35,125 nt of DNA, from positions 1 through 35,125 of the forward strand of contig JACFNR010000030.1 of NCBI GenBank assembly GCA_019454765.1, in the 5' to 3' direction. Below, in pieces: positions 7,193 to 15,006 of the stretch; within the stretch, counting starts at the first letter, position 1, and the number at the start of each line of letters is the position of its first letter. Source of the stretch: Trueperaceae bacterium (GTDB taxonomy: Bacteria; Deinococcota; Deinococci; Deinococcales; Trueperaceae). The notes below the pieces were generated by a model, which did not search any database, was not told where the DNA came from, and worked only from the letters and a program-made list of their open reading frames with translations. The translations under genes and the position numbers were made by a program.

Positions 7193-8134
7193 TCAGCCGA
7201 ACAGGCCGCGCGCCACGAAGGCGAGGTTGGCGGGGCGCTCCGCGAGGCGCCGGCTGAAGTAGCCGTACCAGTCGGCGCCGAACGGCACGTAGACGCGCAC
7301 CGGGTGCCCGGCGGCGGCCAGGCGCTCCTGCAGGTGCGGCCTCACGCCGAAGAGCATCTGGACCTCGTAGCGGTCGGCGCCCAAGCGCGCGCCCCGCACG
7401 AACGCCAGGAGCTCGCGCAGCAGCGCCTCGTCGTGCGTGGCGATGTTCAGCTTGAGGCCGGCGTCAAGCGCCCCGTAGGCCAGCTCGCGGTAGGCGGCCT
7501 CGATGCCGCCCACGTCCTGGAGCGCGTCGGCGGGCGCCTCGCGGTAGGCGCCCTTGACCAGCCTGAGCGCACCGTGGCCACCCAGCTCGGCGTCGAGCGC
7601 CACGAGCCGTTCGAGGTCGTGCGGGGTGCGGTGCAGGTAGCTCTGCAGCACCGTGCTGACGTGGCGGTGCCCGGCGCGGTGGAGGCGCTCGTACAGGTCG
7701 AGGGTGCGGTCGACGTACGGCACGTTCTCCATGTCTAGGCAGACGTGGCCGCCCAGGCCGCCGACCAGCCCGGCGATGCCGTCGGCCAGCTCGAAGGCCA
7801 GCTCGGTCGAGACGCCGAGGCCCAGCTGGGTGGGTTTCACGCTCAGGTACGGTTCCACCCCGGCGGCGTGCGCGGTCCGCACGCCCGCCTCGACGGCGGA
7901 GGCGGAGGCGCGCGCCGCCGCCTCGTCGGCGACGAACTCGCCCAACAGGTCGAGGATGACGCGCCGTCCGCTGCGCTGCAGCGCGAGCAGGGCCGGGACG
8001 GCGGCGGCGGCGTCCTCGCCCGCCACGAAGCGCCCCACGCCCACGCGCCAACCGTGACGTTGGAAGGTCGACCGCACGAGGGGGGCGTCCGCGATGGCTA
8101 GGGTCAGTTGCCGGTAGAGGGTGGCGGTGTTCAT
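7193..8134 (-). CDS. Proline dehydrogenase (FAD-dependent, monofunctional)
   Basis: A 313-residue TIM-barrel flavoenzyme that oxidises proline to P5C and passes electrons to the membrane quinone pool. The size fits the Thermus-type single-domain enzyme of about 307 residues. Family motifs are present in order: LSVKPTQLGL, RLVKGAYRE, IATHDEALLREL, and the C-terminal substrate-site segment ending YGYFSRRLAERP. The start ATG at 8134 has no obvious Shine-Dalgarno. TAGAAT on the minus strand ends 12 nt before it, suggesting a very short leader. It is the first gene of a two-gene proline catabolism operon with P5C dehydrogenase downstream. It is often called prodh or putA in annotation. Confidence 0.93.
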   Translation of the reverse strand: MNTATLYRQLTLAIADAPLVRSTFQRHGWRVGVGRFVAGEDAAAAVPALLALQRSGRRVILDLLGEFVADEAAARASASAVEAGVRTAHAAGVEPYLSVKPTQLGLGVSTELAFELADGIAGLVGGLGGHVCLDMENVPYVDRTLDLYERLHRAGHRHVSTVLQSYLHRTPHDLERLVALDAELGGHGALRLVKGAYREAPADALQDVGGIEAAYRELAYGALDAGLKLNIATHDEALLRELLAFVRGARLGADRYEVQMLFGVRPHLQERLAAAGHPVRVYVPFGADWYGYFSRRLAERPANLAFVARGLFG

Positions 8135-8146
8135 GGCGTCGGTTCG

Positions 8147-8152
8147 ATTCTA
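8147..8152 (-). promoter_or_regulatory. Candidate -10 box of the proline operon
   Basis: TAGAAT on the minus strand lies 12 nt upstream of the ATG at 8134, which predicts a leader of about five nucleotides. No convincing -35 is visible. The remaining divergent region up to 8371 contains only a possible short upstream reading frame (8316-8375). Confidence 0.4.
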
Positions 8153-8371
8153 CCCGTGCCGAAGGCGCGTCCCGGCGTCCCCCCCGACCCGAGTAAACAT
8201 TCGAACAGTGACCACGGCGAGGCCGCTGCTAACTTGGTGCCAGCGCGTGACGGCGCGCGCGACCCGCCCGGTAAGGACGGCCGCGCCGCCCGGCCGCGAG
8301 GAGGATGCGCCGCCGATGCCGAGTGCTGGCCCCATGTCACCACAAGGTCGCTCCCGAACCGGAGCCGCCCG

Positions 8372-8938
8372 ATGAGGCTCTACTGCGTCCGTCACGGCGA
8401 GACGGACTGGAACCTGGTCGAGGCGCGCGGCGCGAAGGGGTGGGCCAAGGACTTCGCCCCGCTCACCGCGCTGGGGCGGTTGCAGATCGACACCATCGCC
8501 CGCGACTACCGGCTGCAGGAGGCGGAGGCCATCCTGTGCAGCACCTACACGAGGGCGCTGGAGTCGGCCGCGCTGCTCAGCCGAGCCATCAACAAGCCGC
8601 TCTACGTCGAGCACGACCTCCACGAGTGGTTGCCCCAGAAGGACCCGTTCGGCGAGATCGACCCCGGCTCGTTCGAGCGCGCGCGCCAGAGCCTGTCCGG
8701 CACGCGCATCGAGGAGGACGCCCCGTGGGAGTCCCTCGACGAGGTGCGTAGCCGCGTCATCGCGGTGCTGCGCCGCTACCGCCGCTTCGAGACGTTGGTG
8801 GTGGTCACGCACGGGGTGGTCATCGGCAGCCTGGTGGGGGTGCAACGCCTCGTCGACCACGCAGAGATCGTGCCGTTCGACCTGGACCTCGACAGCCCCA
8901 TCCAGGTGGGGGCCGGCCCCCACAGGGTGGCGCGGTGA
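8372..8938 (+). CDS. Histidine phosphatase family protein (phosphoglycerate mutase-like)
   Basis: A 188-residue protein with the family signature RHGET at 7-11 (phospho-accepting H8) and the second catalytic His in VVTHGVV (H147). An Arg in TYTRALES (R61) matches the phosphate-pocket position. It most resembles the broad-specificity phosphatase branch (GpmB, CobC/PhoE-like), so the substrate is unknown. ATG 8372 is chosen because RHG must lie close to the N terminus. A weak GGAG lies about 7 nt upstream, and the A-TGA also ends a short upstream frame. The acetyltransferase gene overlaps its stop (GTGA), so the two are coupled. Confidence 0.88.
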   Translation: MRLYCVRHGETDWNLVEARGAKGWAKDFAPLTALGRLQIDTIARDYRLQEAEAILCSTYTRALESAALLSRAINKPLYVEHDLHEWLPQKDPFGEIDPGSFERARQSLSGTRIEEDAPWESLDEVRSRVIAVLRRYRRFETLVVVTHGVVIGSLVGVQRLVDHAEIVPFDLDLDSPIQVGAGPHRVAR

Positions 8939-9558
8939 GCGCCGGGAAGGCGCTGCCCTCCGACGCCGTCCTGACGGGCGAGCTGGTTCGCCTCGAGCCG
9001 CTCACGTGGGAGCACGTGCCGGCGCTGCTCGAGATTGCCTACGCGTACCCCGACGAGTTCCGCCTGACGTCCACGCCCACCAACGACGCGGAGGCGGAGG
9101 CGTACTTCGGCGCCGTCCTGCGGCAGCGCGCGGCCGGCGAGGCCCACCCCGTCGCCGTGGTCGACGGGGCCGGGCGGGTGGTCGGCACGAGCCGCCTCAG
9201 CGAGGTCAACTTCAAGCACCGGCGCTGCGAGCTGGGCTTCTCGTGGTACGACCCCGCCCTGTTCCAGAGCGGCGTCAACGTCGAGAGCAAGCTGCTGCTG
9301 CTGACGTTCGCCTTCGAGGCGCTCGGCCTCCTGCGGGTGCAGATCCACACCGACACCCGCAACGTGCGCTCGCAGCGCGCCATCCTGGCCCTCGGCGCCC
9401 GCTTCGAGGGGGTGTTGCGCCGCCACCAGGTGGCCAAGGACGGCTACGTGCGCGACACCATGGTGTACGCCATCACCGACCTCGACTGGCCCGAGGTCGA
9501 GGCGCGCCTGCGCGAGCGGCTCGCCAGGCGCCTCGCGCGCTCAGGCCACGCCGCCTGA
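8935..9558 (+). CDS. GNAT family N-acetyltransferase (RimJ/RimL-like)
   Basis: A 207-residue acetyl-CoA-dependent acetyltransferase of the RimJ/RimL-type GNAT group. The N-terminal strand LVRLEPLTWEHVPALLEIA is typical. The central GTSRL and CELGFSW strands follow, and the acyl-CoA region is degenerate. The late segment VQIHTDTRNVRSQRAILALGARFEGVLR is the usual N-x-x-S-x-R-x-x-x-x-L-G-F/A-x-x-E-G pattern. The acceptor could be a protein N terminus, an amino acid or a small molecule and cannot be predicted. The start is GTG 8935, with a 4-nt overlap with the phosphatase stop. Confidence 0.88.
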   Translation: MSAGKALPSDAVLTGELVRLEPLTWEHVPALLEIAYAYPDEFRLTSTPTNDAEAEAYFGAVLRQRAAGEAHPVAVVDGAGRVVGTSRLSEVNFKHRRCELGFSWYDPALFQSGVNVESKLLLLTFAFEALGLLRVQIHTDTRNVRSQRAILALGARFEGVLRRHQVAKDGYVRDTMVYAITDLDWPEVEARLRERLARRLARSGHAA

Positions 9559-9584
9559 GGGGCGCCGCCCTCCGGCCTGCCCCG

Positions 9585-10286
9585 TCAGCGGATGCCGTGG
9601 AGGATCTCGTCGAGGCCCTGCGGGTCCGTGATGAAGACCTCCTTGGGCCGCGTCTCGATGACGCCCTCGGCCTCCAGCGCCTTCAGGGCGCGCGTGACCG
9701 TCTCGCGCGACGTGCCCGCCAGGTTCGCCAGCTCCTGGTGCGTCAGCCGCACCAGCGCCCGCTCCGCCTCGTGCTCCACGACGCCGCCCTCGTAGAGGCG
9801 CAGCAGCACGTAGGCCACGCGCCCCTGGGCGTCCTTGTACGAGAGGATCTGCGACTCGTCGTCCATGCCGCGCAACCGCTCGGCCAGCGTGGCGTTGAGG
9901 TTGAGGCTGATGGTGGGGTAGTCGGCGATGAGCTTGCGGAAGTCGTCGTTGAAGAGCAGGTAGGCGCTCACCTCGCCGAGCGTGATGGCCGTCGCGCTCC
10001 GCGAGGCCTCGCCCAAGAGCGCCATCTCGCCGAAGTAGGCGGGGGGCTGCAGGATGGCCAGCGTCTTCTCGTGGCCGCCCAGGTCGATCTTGGAGAGCTT
10101 CACCAGCCCGGCCTCGAGGATGTACAGCGCCTCGCCCTTGTCGCCCTCCTGGAACACCGTGGTGTTGGCCTCGTACACCCTCTTGCGCACGGCCGCCGCC
10201 GCGATCTCCAGCGCCCGCTCCGGCGCGCCGCGGAAGAGAGGAACTCGGCTCAACAGCTGATGGAGGGATCGGTCCGGGTTGCTCAC
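9585..10286 (-). CDS. Crp/Fnr family transcriptional regulator
   Basis: A 233-residue one-component regulator. The N-terminal cyclic-nucleotide-binding beta-barrel spans about 15-130 and includes GEALYILEAGLVKLSK and the PAYFGEMALLGEASRSATA phosphate-cassette-like segment (GEMALL, R, SATA), compatible with cAMP binding. A dimerisation helix follows, then a winged helix-turn-helix at about 180-210 containing LTHQELANLAGTSRETVTRAL. No Fnr-type cysteine cluster is present. The start is GTG at 10286 with TGGAG about 6 nt upstream. It is convergent with the acetyltransferase gene and divergent from the LolD-like ATPase, with overlapping promoter sequence. The target genes cannot be inferred. Confidence 0.93.
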   Translation of the reverse strand: MSNPDRSLHQLLSRVPLFRGAPERALEIAAAAVRKRVYEANTTVFQEGDKGEALYILEAGLVKLSKIDLGGHEKTLAILQPPAYFGEMALLGEASRSATAITLGEVSAYLLFNDDFRKLIADYPTISLNLNATLAERLRGMDDESQILSYKDAQGRVAYVLLRLYEGGVVEHEAERALVRLTHQELANLAGTSRETVTRALKALEAEGVIETRPKEVFITDPQGLDEILHGIR

Positions 10287-10353
10287 GCACGCTCCACTTC
10301 GGGCGGGGCGGGGGTCGTAAGGCCCCCAGGGACGGGTGTCACTCGCTGGCCCG

Positions 10354-10359
10354 TATAGT
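10354..10359 (+). promoter_or_regulatory. -10 box of a leaderless promoter for the LolD-like ATPase
   Basis: TATAGT ends 6 nt before GTG 10366, so transcription should start at or beside the codon. Its complement gives TACTAT, a possible -10 for the divergent Crp/Fnr gene. The two promoters may therefore overlap and compete. No good -35 is seen for either. Confidence 0.55.
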
Positions 10360-10365
10360 AACCCC

Positions 10366-11073
10366 GTGACTCATGTCGTGGCGGCTCGCGGCCTCGAGCG
10401 GCGCTTCAGGGCGCCGGGCGGCGACGTGGAGGTGCTGGCGGGGGCGTCCCTGGCGTTGGCGGAGGGGGAGGTGGCCGCCGTGCTCGGCCCCTCCGGTTCG
10501 GGCAAGAGCACGCTGCTCCACCTGCTAGGTGGGTTGGATCAGCCGGACGCCGGCGAGATCTACTGGGGCGACTTCCCCGTCCACCTCCACGCGCCGCGGG
10601 AGCTGGCGGCCCGCCGCGCTCGGTACGTCGGCCTGATCTTCCAGAACCACTACCTGCTGCCCGACTTCACGCTCCTCGAGAACGTGGCCATGCCGAGCCG
10701 CATCGTCGGCGCGCCGGACGAGGCGCGGGCGCGCGGCCTCCTCGAGCGCGTGGGGTTGGGCGCGCGCCTCGACTTCCCGCCGACGCGGGTCTCGGGCGGC
10801 GAGAGGCAGCGCGCGGCCGTGGCGCGCGCGCTCGCCCTGAGCCCGCGGCTCCTGCTGGCGGACGAGCCCACCGGCTCCCTCGATCACGCCCGCGCCGAGG
10901 AGGTGTTCGAGCTGCTGCTCACGCTGGCCGCCGAGGAGGGCGCCGCCGTGGTGGTCGTCACGCACGACGAGCGCCTCGTGGCGCGGCCCGGGGTGGCCCG
11001 GTTGCGCCTCGAGGACGGCAGGCTGGTGCCGGGCGCGCGGTCGCCGGCGGCGGCCGTCGGCGCGGTCGGCTGA
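10366..11073 (+). CDS. ABC transporter ATPase, LolD/MacB-like, without a neighbouring permease
   Basis: A 235-residue ATPase of the lipoprotein-release/macrolide-export (LolD/MacB/FtsE-like) class. Walker A GPSGSGKST is at 41-49. The Q-loop is FQNHYLLPDFTLLENV, typical of LolD. The signature is VSGGERQRAAVARAL, Walker B is LLLADEPTGSLD, and the switch His is in VVTHDE. GTG 10366 is chosen because the -10 box TATAGT sits only 6 nt upstream. A longer frame from GTG 10336 would begin upstream of that promoter. Such ATPases normally work with an FtsX-type permease. None is adjacent, since the next genes lie on the opposite strand. Confidence 0.88.
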   Translation: MTHVVAARGLERRFRAPGGDVEVLAGASLALAEGEVAAVLGPSGSGKSTLLHLLGGLDQPDAGEIYWGDFPVHLHAPRELAARRARYVGLIFQNHYLLPDFTLLENVAMPSRIVGAPDEARARGLLERVGLGARLDFPPTRVSGGERQRAAVARALALSPRLLLADEPTGSLDHARAEEVFELLLTLAAEEGAAVVVVTHDERLVARPGVARLRLEDGRLVPGARSPAAAVGAVG

Positions 11074-11100
11074 CGCCCGCGCGGACCGGCGCGCCTTGGT

Positions 11101-11985
11101 TCAGACGTTGCGCAGTCGCGGGTCCATGAGGTCGCGCACGGCGTCGCCGAGCAGGTTGAAACCCACCACGGCCAGGAAGATGCCCAGCCCGGGGAAGATC
11201 GACATCCACGGTGCCCGCAGGAACTGCGAGAAGCCGTCGCGGATCATGAGGCCCCATTCGGGCGCCGGAGGTTGGGCGCCGAGCCCCAGGAAACCGAGGG
11301 CCGCCACGTCGAGGATGGCGGTGCCGATGCTCAAGGTGAGCTGCACGATCAAGGGCGCCATGGAGTTGGGCAGCACGTGCTTGAACACGACCCTGAAGCC
11401 GCCCGACCCGAGCGCGCTGGCCGCCTGCACGTACTCCGACTGCCGCACCTGCATGACGACCGACCTGACGATGCGCGTGTAGATCGGGACCTGGGTGATG
11501 GAGATGGCGATGAGCGCGTTGGTCAGGTTGGGACCGAGCGTGGCCACGATGGCGATGGCGAGCAGGATGCCAGGGAACGCCAGGAGGATGTCGATGCACC
11601 ACACGATGATGGTGTCGACCCACCCGCCCACGTAACCGGCCAGCAGGCCGAGGATGGTGCCGGCCACCACGGCGAACGCAACGGCGATGAGCCCGACGCG
11701 GAGGCTGATGCGACCGCCGTGCAGCACGCGCGTGAAGATGTCGCGGCCCAGCTCGTCGGCCCCGAACCAGCGCTCGGCGGACGGGGGGCTGAGGCGCGCC
11801 CGCAGGTCGCGGTCGCGGGTGGCGTCGTAGGGCTTGATGAGCGGCGCGAGGAGCGACACGATCACGAGGAACAGCACGACGGCGAGGCCGAGCACGCCGG
11901 TGGGGTGGCGCCGGAAGCGGCGGAACAGGTCGGCCGCGCCCCTGCGCGGCGCGAGGTCGTCGGTGGTCGCGGTGGCGGTGGTCAT
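11101..11985 (-). CDS. Oligopeptide/dipeptide-type ABC permease, DppC-like
   Basis: A 294-residue inner-membrane permease of the DppC/OppC family. It has a cytoplasmic N terminus, a first helix (GVLGLAVVLFLVIVSLLAPLI), the periplasmic segment HWFGADELGRD-like (here RWFGADELGRDIFTRVLHG), and a permease domain with five helices. The ATPase-contact loop is YVQAASALGSGGFRVVFKHVLPN. The start is the ATG at 11985, which overlaps the DppB-like stop as ATGA, so translation is coupled. It is the last gene of the binding-protein, DppB, DppC operon. The DppD/DppF ATPases are absent and must be encoded elsewhere. Peptides, nickel or other solutes are all possible substrates. Confidence 0.92.
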   Translation of the reverse strand: MTTATATTDDLAPRRGAADLFRRFRRHPTGVLGLAVVLFLVIVSLLAPLIKPYDATRDRDLRARLSPPSAERWFGADELGRDIFTRVLHGGRISLRVGLIAVAFAVVAGTILGLLAGYVGGWVDTIIVWCIDILLAFPGILLAIAIVATLGPNLTNALIAISITQVPIYTRIVRSVVMQVRQSEYVQAASALGSGGFRVVFKHVLPNSMAPLIVQLTLSIGTAILDVAALGFLGLGAQPPAPEWGLMIRDGFSQFLRAPWMSIFPGLGIFLAVVGFNLLGDAVRDLMDPRLRNV

Positions 11986-13037
11986 GAGTACTGGATCCTC
12001 GGGTCGATGAGGGAGTAGGAGAGGTCCACCAGGAGGTTGACGACCACGAACAGGACCGCCACGAAGATCACGCCCCCCTGGATGATGGGGTAGTCGCGGG
12101 CCGAGATGCCGTCGTAGACCCAGCGGCCTATGCCGGGCCAACTGAAGACCGTCTCGGTGAGGATGGCACCGGACAGGAGCGTGCCGAAGCTGAGGCCGAT
12201 GACGGTGACGACCGGGAGGAGCGCGTTCCTGAGCGCGTGCCTGCGCACCACGCGGAGCTCCGAGATCCCCTTGGCGCGCGCCGTGCGGACGTAGTCCTGA
12301 CCGAGCACCTCGAGCATGGCCGAGCGCGTCATGCGCACCACGATGGCGAGCGGGATCGTGCCCAGCGCGACCGCGGGCAGCACCAGGTGCTTCGCCGCGT
12401 TCCAGGCGGCCGTGAGGTTGCCCCGCAACAGGCCGTCGATGACGTACAGGCCGGTTATCGGTTCGACCGTCATGGCCGACGATAGGCGCCCGGAGGGGGG
12501 CAGCCACCCCAGCACCACCGCGAACACGTAGATGAGGATGATGCCGAGCCAGAAGACGGGGAACGACACCCCGGCGATGGCCACCAACACGACGGCCGTG
12601 TCGGCGATCGTGCCGCGGCGCAGGGCGGCCCACACCCCCGCCGGGATGCCGATGGCGATGGCAAGGAACATGGCCGCCAGCGTCAGTTCGAGCGTGGCGG
12701 GGAAGCGGTGGAGCAGGCTCTGGGTCACCGGCACCAGGGTGAGGATGGAGCGCCCGAGGTCGCCGCGCAACATGCCGCCCATGTAGTCGAAGTACTGGGA
12801 ATCGAAGAGGGTGCCGATGTTGCCCGTCTCGCGGAAGCCGGCCGTGTTCAGGAAGAGGGGCCGGTCGAGGCCCAGGTCGGCGCGCAGACGCTCGATGAGC
12901 TTGGGCGCGGCGCGCTCGCCGAGCATCGCCTGCGCCGGGTCGCCGGGGATGATGCGGGTCAGGAAGAAGATGAGCAGCGTCACCCCGACGAGGACGGGGA
13001 TGAGCCCGAGGATGCGGCGGATCAGATACGCGGTCAA
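11982..13037 (-). CDS. Oligopeptide/dipeptide-type ABC permease, DppB-like
   Basis: A 351-residue permease of the DppB/OppB family. It opens with YLIRRILGLIPVLVGVTLLIFFLTRIIPGDPA, with the classic first helix and P-G-D-P motif. A six-helix permease domain follows with the contact loop around DYVRTARAKGISELRVVRRHALRNALLP. The start is a TTG at 13037, supported by AAGGAG 6-7 nt upstream and by the family N terminus. It forms the channel with the DppC-like protein encoded by the overlapping downstream gene. Confidence 0.93.
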   Translation of the reverse strand: MTAYLIRRILGLIPVLVGVTLLIFFLTRIIPGDPAQAMLGERAAPKLIERLRADLGLDRPLFLNTAGFRETGNIGTLFDSQYFDYMGGMLRGDLGRSILTLVPVTQSLLHRFPATLELTLAAMFLAIAIGIPAGVWAALRRGTIADTAVVLVAIAGVSFPVFWLGIILIYVFAVVLGWLPPSGRLSSAMTVEPITGLYVIDGLLRGNLTAAWNAAKHLVLPAVALGTIPLAIVVRMTRSAMLEVLGQDYVRTARAKGISELRVVRRHALRNALLPVVTVIGLSFGTLLSGAILTETVFSWPGIGRWVYDGISARDYPIIQGGVIFVAVLFVVVNLLVDLSYSLIDPRIQYS

Positions 13038-13156
13038 GCGGTGCTCCTTGGGCGCGCCTCTCGTGTGGCGGCCGGGCGGATGCTCGCCGGGGACCGACGG
13101 GTCCGCCGGACGGCGACGAAGATATGCACGGTCAACATAACCCTACAAGCCGTCGT

Positions 13157-13180
13157 GGGGCGCCCGCTGACGGGCGCCCC
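13157..13180 (-). terminator. Intra-operon hairpin between binding protein and permease genes
   Basis: GGGGCGCCCG (13157-13166) pairs perfectly with CGGGCGCCCC (13171-13180) around loop CTGA. It lies 38 nt after the binding protein stop and 120 nt before the DppB-like start. Such hairpins commonly protect the upstream mRNA or partly terminate, giving more binding protein than permease. No U tract follows. Confidence 0.6.
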
Positions 13181-13217
13181 AGCGACTATCGCGACTTGCT
13201 TGCGCTTTACCTTGCGA

Positions 13218-14786
13218 TCACTCGGTCTTGGTGACCGGGTGCAGGCTCACGGAGCTGAAGCCGAGCGGGCTCGGGATCCAGCCGGAGATGTTCTTGCGCG
13301 TGGCGTTGAGGGACACGTTGTGCGCCATGGGGATGGACGCGGCGGCGTCGGCCACGGCGTCGACGACCGAGGCGTAGAGCGCGGCGCGCTCGTCCTGGTC
13401 ACCGATCTGACCGGCCTTGGCGAGGGCCTCGAGCACGTCGGGGTTGTCCCAGCCCTGCGCGGCGGAGTGGTCGGGGCCGAAGAAGGTGAGGAGGAAGTTC
13501 TCGGGGTCGGCGTAGTCGGCGTTCCAGCCGAGCATGTACATGGGGAACTTGCCCGTGGGGTAGTCGGCCAGGTAGGTCGTCCAGTCCTCCGTCTTCAGCT
13601 CGGCGCGGATGCCGACGTCGGCCAGGTACGACGCGACGGCCTCGGCGATCGGCTGCGGGGAGGGGAAGTACGGGCGGCTGACGGGCATGTACCAGAACTC
13701 GACGTCGAGGCCGTTCGGGTAACCGGCGTCGGCCAGGAGCTCCTTGGCCTTCTCGGGGTTGTACTCGTACGGCCACGGCTTGCCGTGCCCGAACATGGAG
13801 GGCGGCAGGTGGTCCTGGGCGACGATGCCGAGACCCTCGTAGAAGGCGTCGACGATGGCCTCGCGGTCGATGGCGTAGGCCACGGCCTGGCGCACGAGGA
13901 CGTTGTCCATCGGGGCGCTGAGCTGGCTCATGCCGATGTAGCCGACGTTCATCTCGCCCTCGGCCGTCTGGACGGTGAGGTTAGGGTCGTTCTTGACCGT
14001 CGTGAGGTCGTCGGAGGTCAGGAGGACGGCGATGTCGATGGTGCCGGCCTGCAACTCGGCGAGGCGAGCGGTGGGTTCCTGGATGCCGCGGAAGACGACG
14101 CGCTCGACGCCGGCGGGGCCGCCCCAGTAGTCGGCGTTGCGCTCGACCACGACGCGTTCACCCTCGACCCACTCGACGAACTTGAAGGGGCCGGTGCCGA
14201 CGGCGCCCACGTTGGGCGTGCCGTAGTTGACGCCGGCGGCCGTGATGGCGGCGGGGCTGCCGAACTGGAAGTAGCCGGCGGCGAAGAGGGCGGGCAGGAA
14301 CGGCACGGGCGCGGTCGTGTTGATCTGCACCGTGTACTCGCCGGTCACGTCGACGGAGGCGATCTTGTTGCCCTCGCCCACGGGACCGCCGAAGACCCAA
14401 CCCCAAGGCACGAAGGTCTTGCCCTGCGCGCGGTTGCCTACCGGGCTGTTCGGGTCGTTCCAGCGGTCGATGTTGAACTTGACGGCCTCGGCGTTGAACG
14501 GCGTGCCGTCATGGAACTTCACGCCCTGGCGAAGCTCGAAGGTCCAGACGGTGGCGTCGTCGTTGGGCGTCCAGGAGGTGGCAAGGGCCGGGATGAGGTC
14601 GGTGCCGCCGGGGGCGAAGTCGACGAGGCGTTCGGTGATCTGCCCGCTGACGACGAGCGAGTTGCCGTCTTGCGAATCGGCGGCGTCGAGTGAGGACGGG
14701 AAGCCCGACGTCCCGTACACGAGGGTCTGCGCGTTCACCATCCCGAAAGTCAGGAGGAGAGCGGCAACAACTAGTAGTCTCTTCAT
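13218..14786 (-). CDS. ABC transporter substrate-binding protein, DppA/OppA family (SBP_bac_5)
   Basis: A 522-residue periplasmic solute receptor. A Sec signal peptide is clear (MKRLLVVAALLLTFGMVNAQ, cleavage after NAQ or NA), with no lipobox Cys. Family segments are visible: the TWTPNDDATVWTFELRQGVKFHDGTPFNAEAVKF motif (in part W-T-F-x-L-R-x-G-V-K-F-H-D-G), ending with AVKFNIDRW, then GTGPFKFVEW and VRQAVAYAIDRE. The ATG at 14786 has GGAGGT 4-5 nt upstream. It is the first gene of the importer operon. The ligand could be di- or oligopeptides, and sequence alone does not decide. Confidence 0.94.
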   Translation of the reverse strand: MKRLLVVAALLLTFGMVNAQTLVYGTSGFPSSLDAADSQDGNSLVVSGQITERLVDFAPGGTDLIPALATSWTPNDDATVWTFELRQGVKFHDGTPFNAEAVKFNIDRWNDPNSPVGNRAQGKTFVPWGWVFGGPVGEGNKIASVDVTGEYTVQINTTAPVPFLPALFAAGYFQFGSPAAITAAGVNYGTPNVGAVGTGPFKFVEWVEGERVVVERNADYWGGPAGVERVVFRGIQEPTARLAELQAGTIDIAVLLTSDDLTTVKNDPNLTVQTAEGEMNVGYIGMSQLSAPMDNVLVRQAVAYAIDREAIVDAFYEGLGIVAQDHLPPSMFGHGKPWPYEYNPEKAKELLADAGYPNGLDVEFWYMPVSRPYFPSPQPIAEAVASYLADVGIRAELKTEDWTTYLADYPTGKFPMYMLGWNADYADPENFLLTFFGPDHSAAQGWDNPDVLEALAKAGQIGDQDERAALYASVVDAVADAAASIPMAHNVSLNATRKNISGWIPSPLGFSSVSLHPVTKTE

Positions 14787-14896
14787 GGCACCTCCACAGT
14801 GCTAGTGAGACAGCGCTAAGCGGTTCGCCCGGTCGTTCCCGGCCGTACCACGGCCGTTACGGTGGCGTCCGAGGCCTGCACTGTATTCGAGTGAAG

Positions 14897-14905
14897 ATTC
14901 TAACA
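14897..14905 (-). promoter_or_regulatory. Extended -10 element, likely promoter of the peptide importer operon
   Basis: On the minus strand TGTTAGAAT (TG-n-TAGAAT) matches an extended -10. It predicts a leader of about 105 nt before the binding-protein ATG at 14786. No clear -35 is visible, as is usual for extended -10 promoters. Confidence 0.45.
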
Positions 14906-14958
14906 CGGCACCGCGGCGCCGGGTGAGGCGGCCTGAACCTCGCCTTTAGGTTCGCTCG

Positions 14959-14984
14959 GCGCCGCGGCGGGCCCGCCGCGGCGC
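14959..14984. repeat. 26-bp perfect palindrome upstream of the FAD oxidase promoter
   Basis: Bases 14959-14971 are exactly complementary to 14972-14984 with no central gap. The palindrome ends 9 nt before the -10 box at 14994, so it covers where a -35 would lie. It is a candidate operator for a dimeric regulator. A cruciform, or a terminator for transcripts from the left, is less likely because no gene runs into it on this strand. Confidence 0.7.
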
Positions 14985-14993
14985 ATGCAGCCT

Positions 14994-14999
14994 TAGAGT
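14994..14999 (+). promoter_or_regulatory. -10 box of a leaderless promoter for the FAD-linked oxidase
   Basis: TAGAGT ends 7 nt before ATG 15007, the spacing expected when transcription begins at the start codon. There is no Shine-Dalgarno, which agrees with a leaderless message. Confidence 0.55.
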
Positions 15000-15006
15000 A
15001 GGCCGC

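Noticed and set aside
8147-8152. Proline dehydrogenase as a strictly leaderless gene
   Set aside because: The TAGAAT box is 12 nt from the ATG, too far for initiation exactly at the start codon. It predicts a short leader instead.
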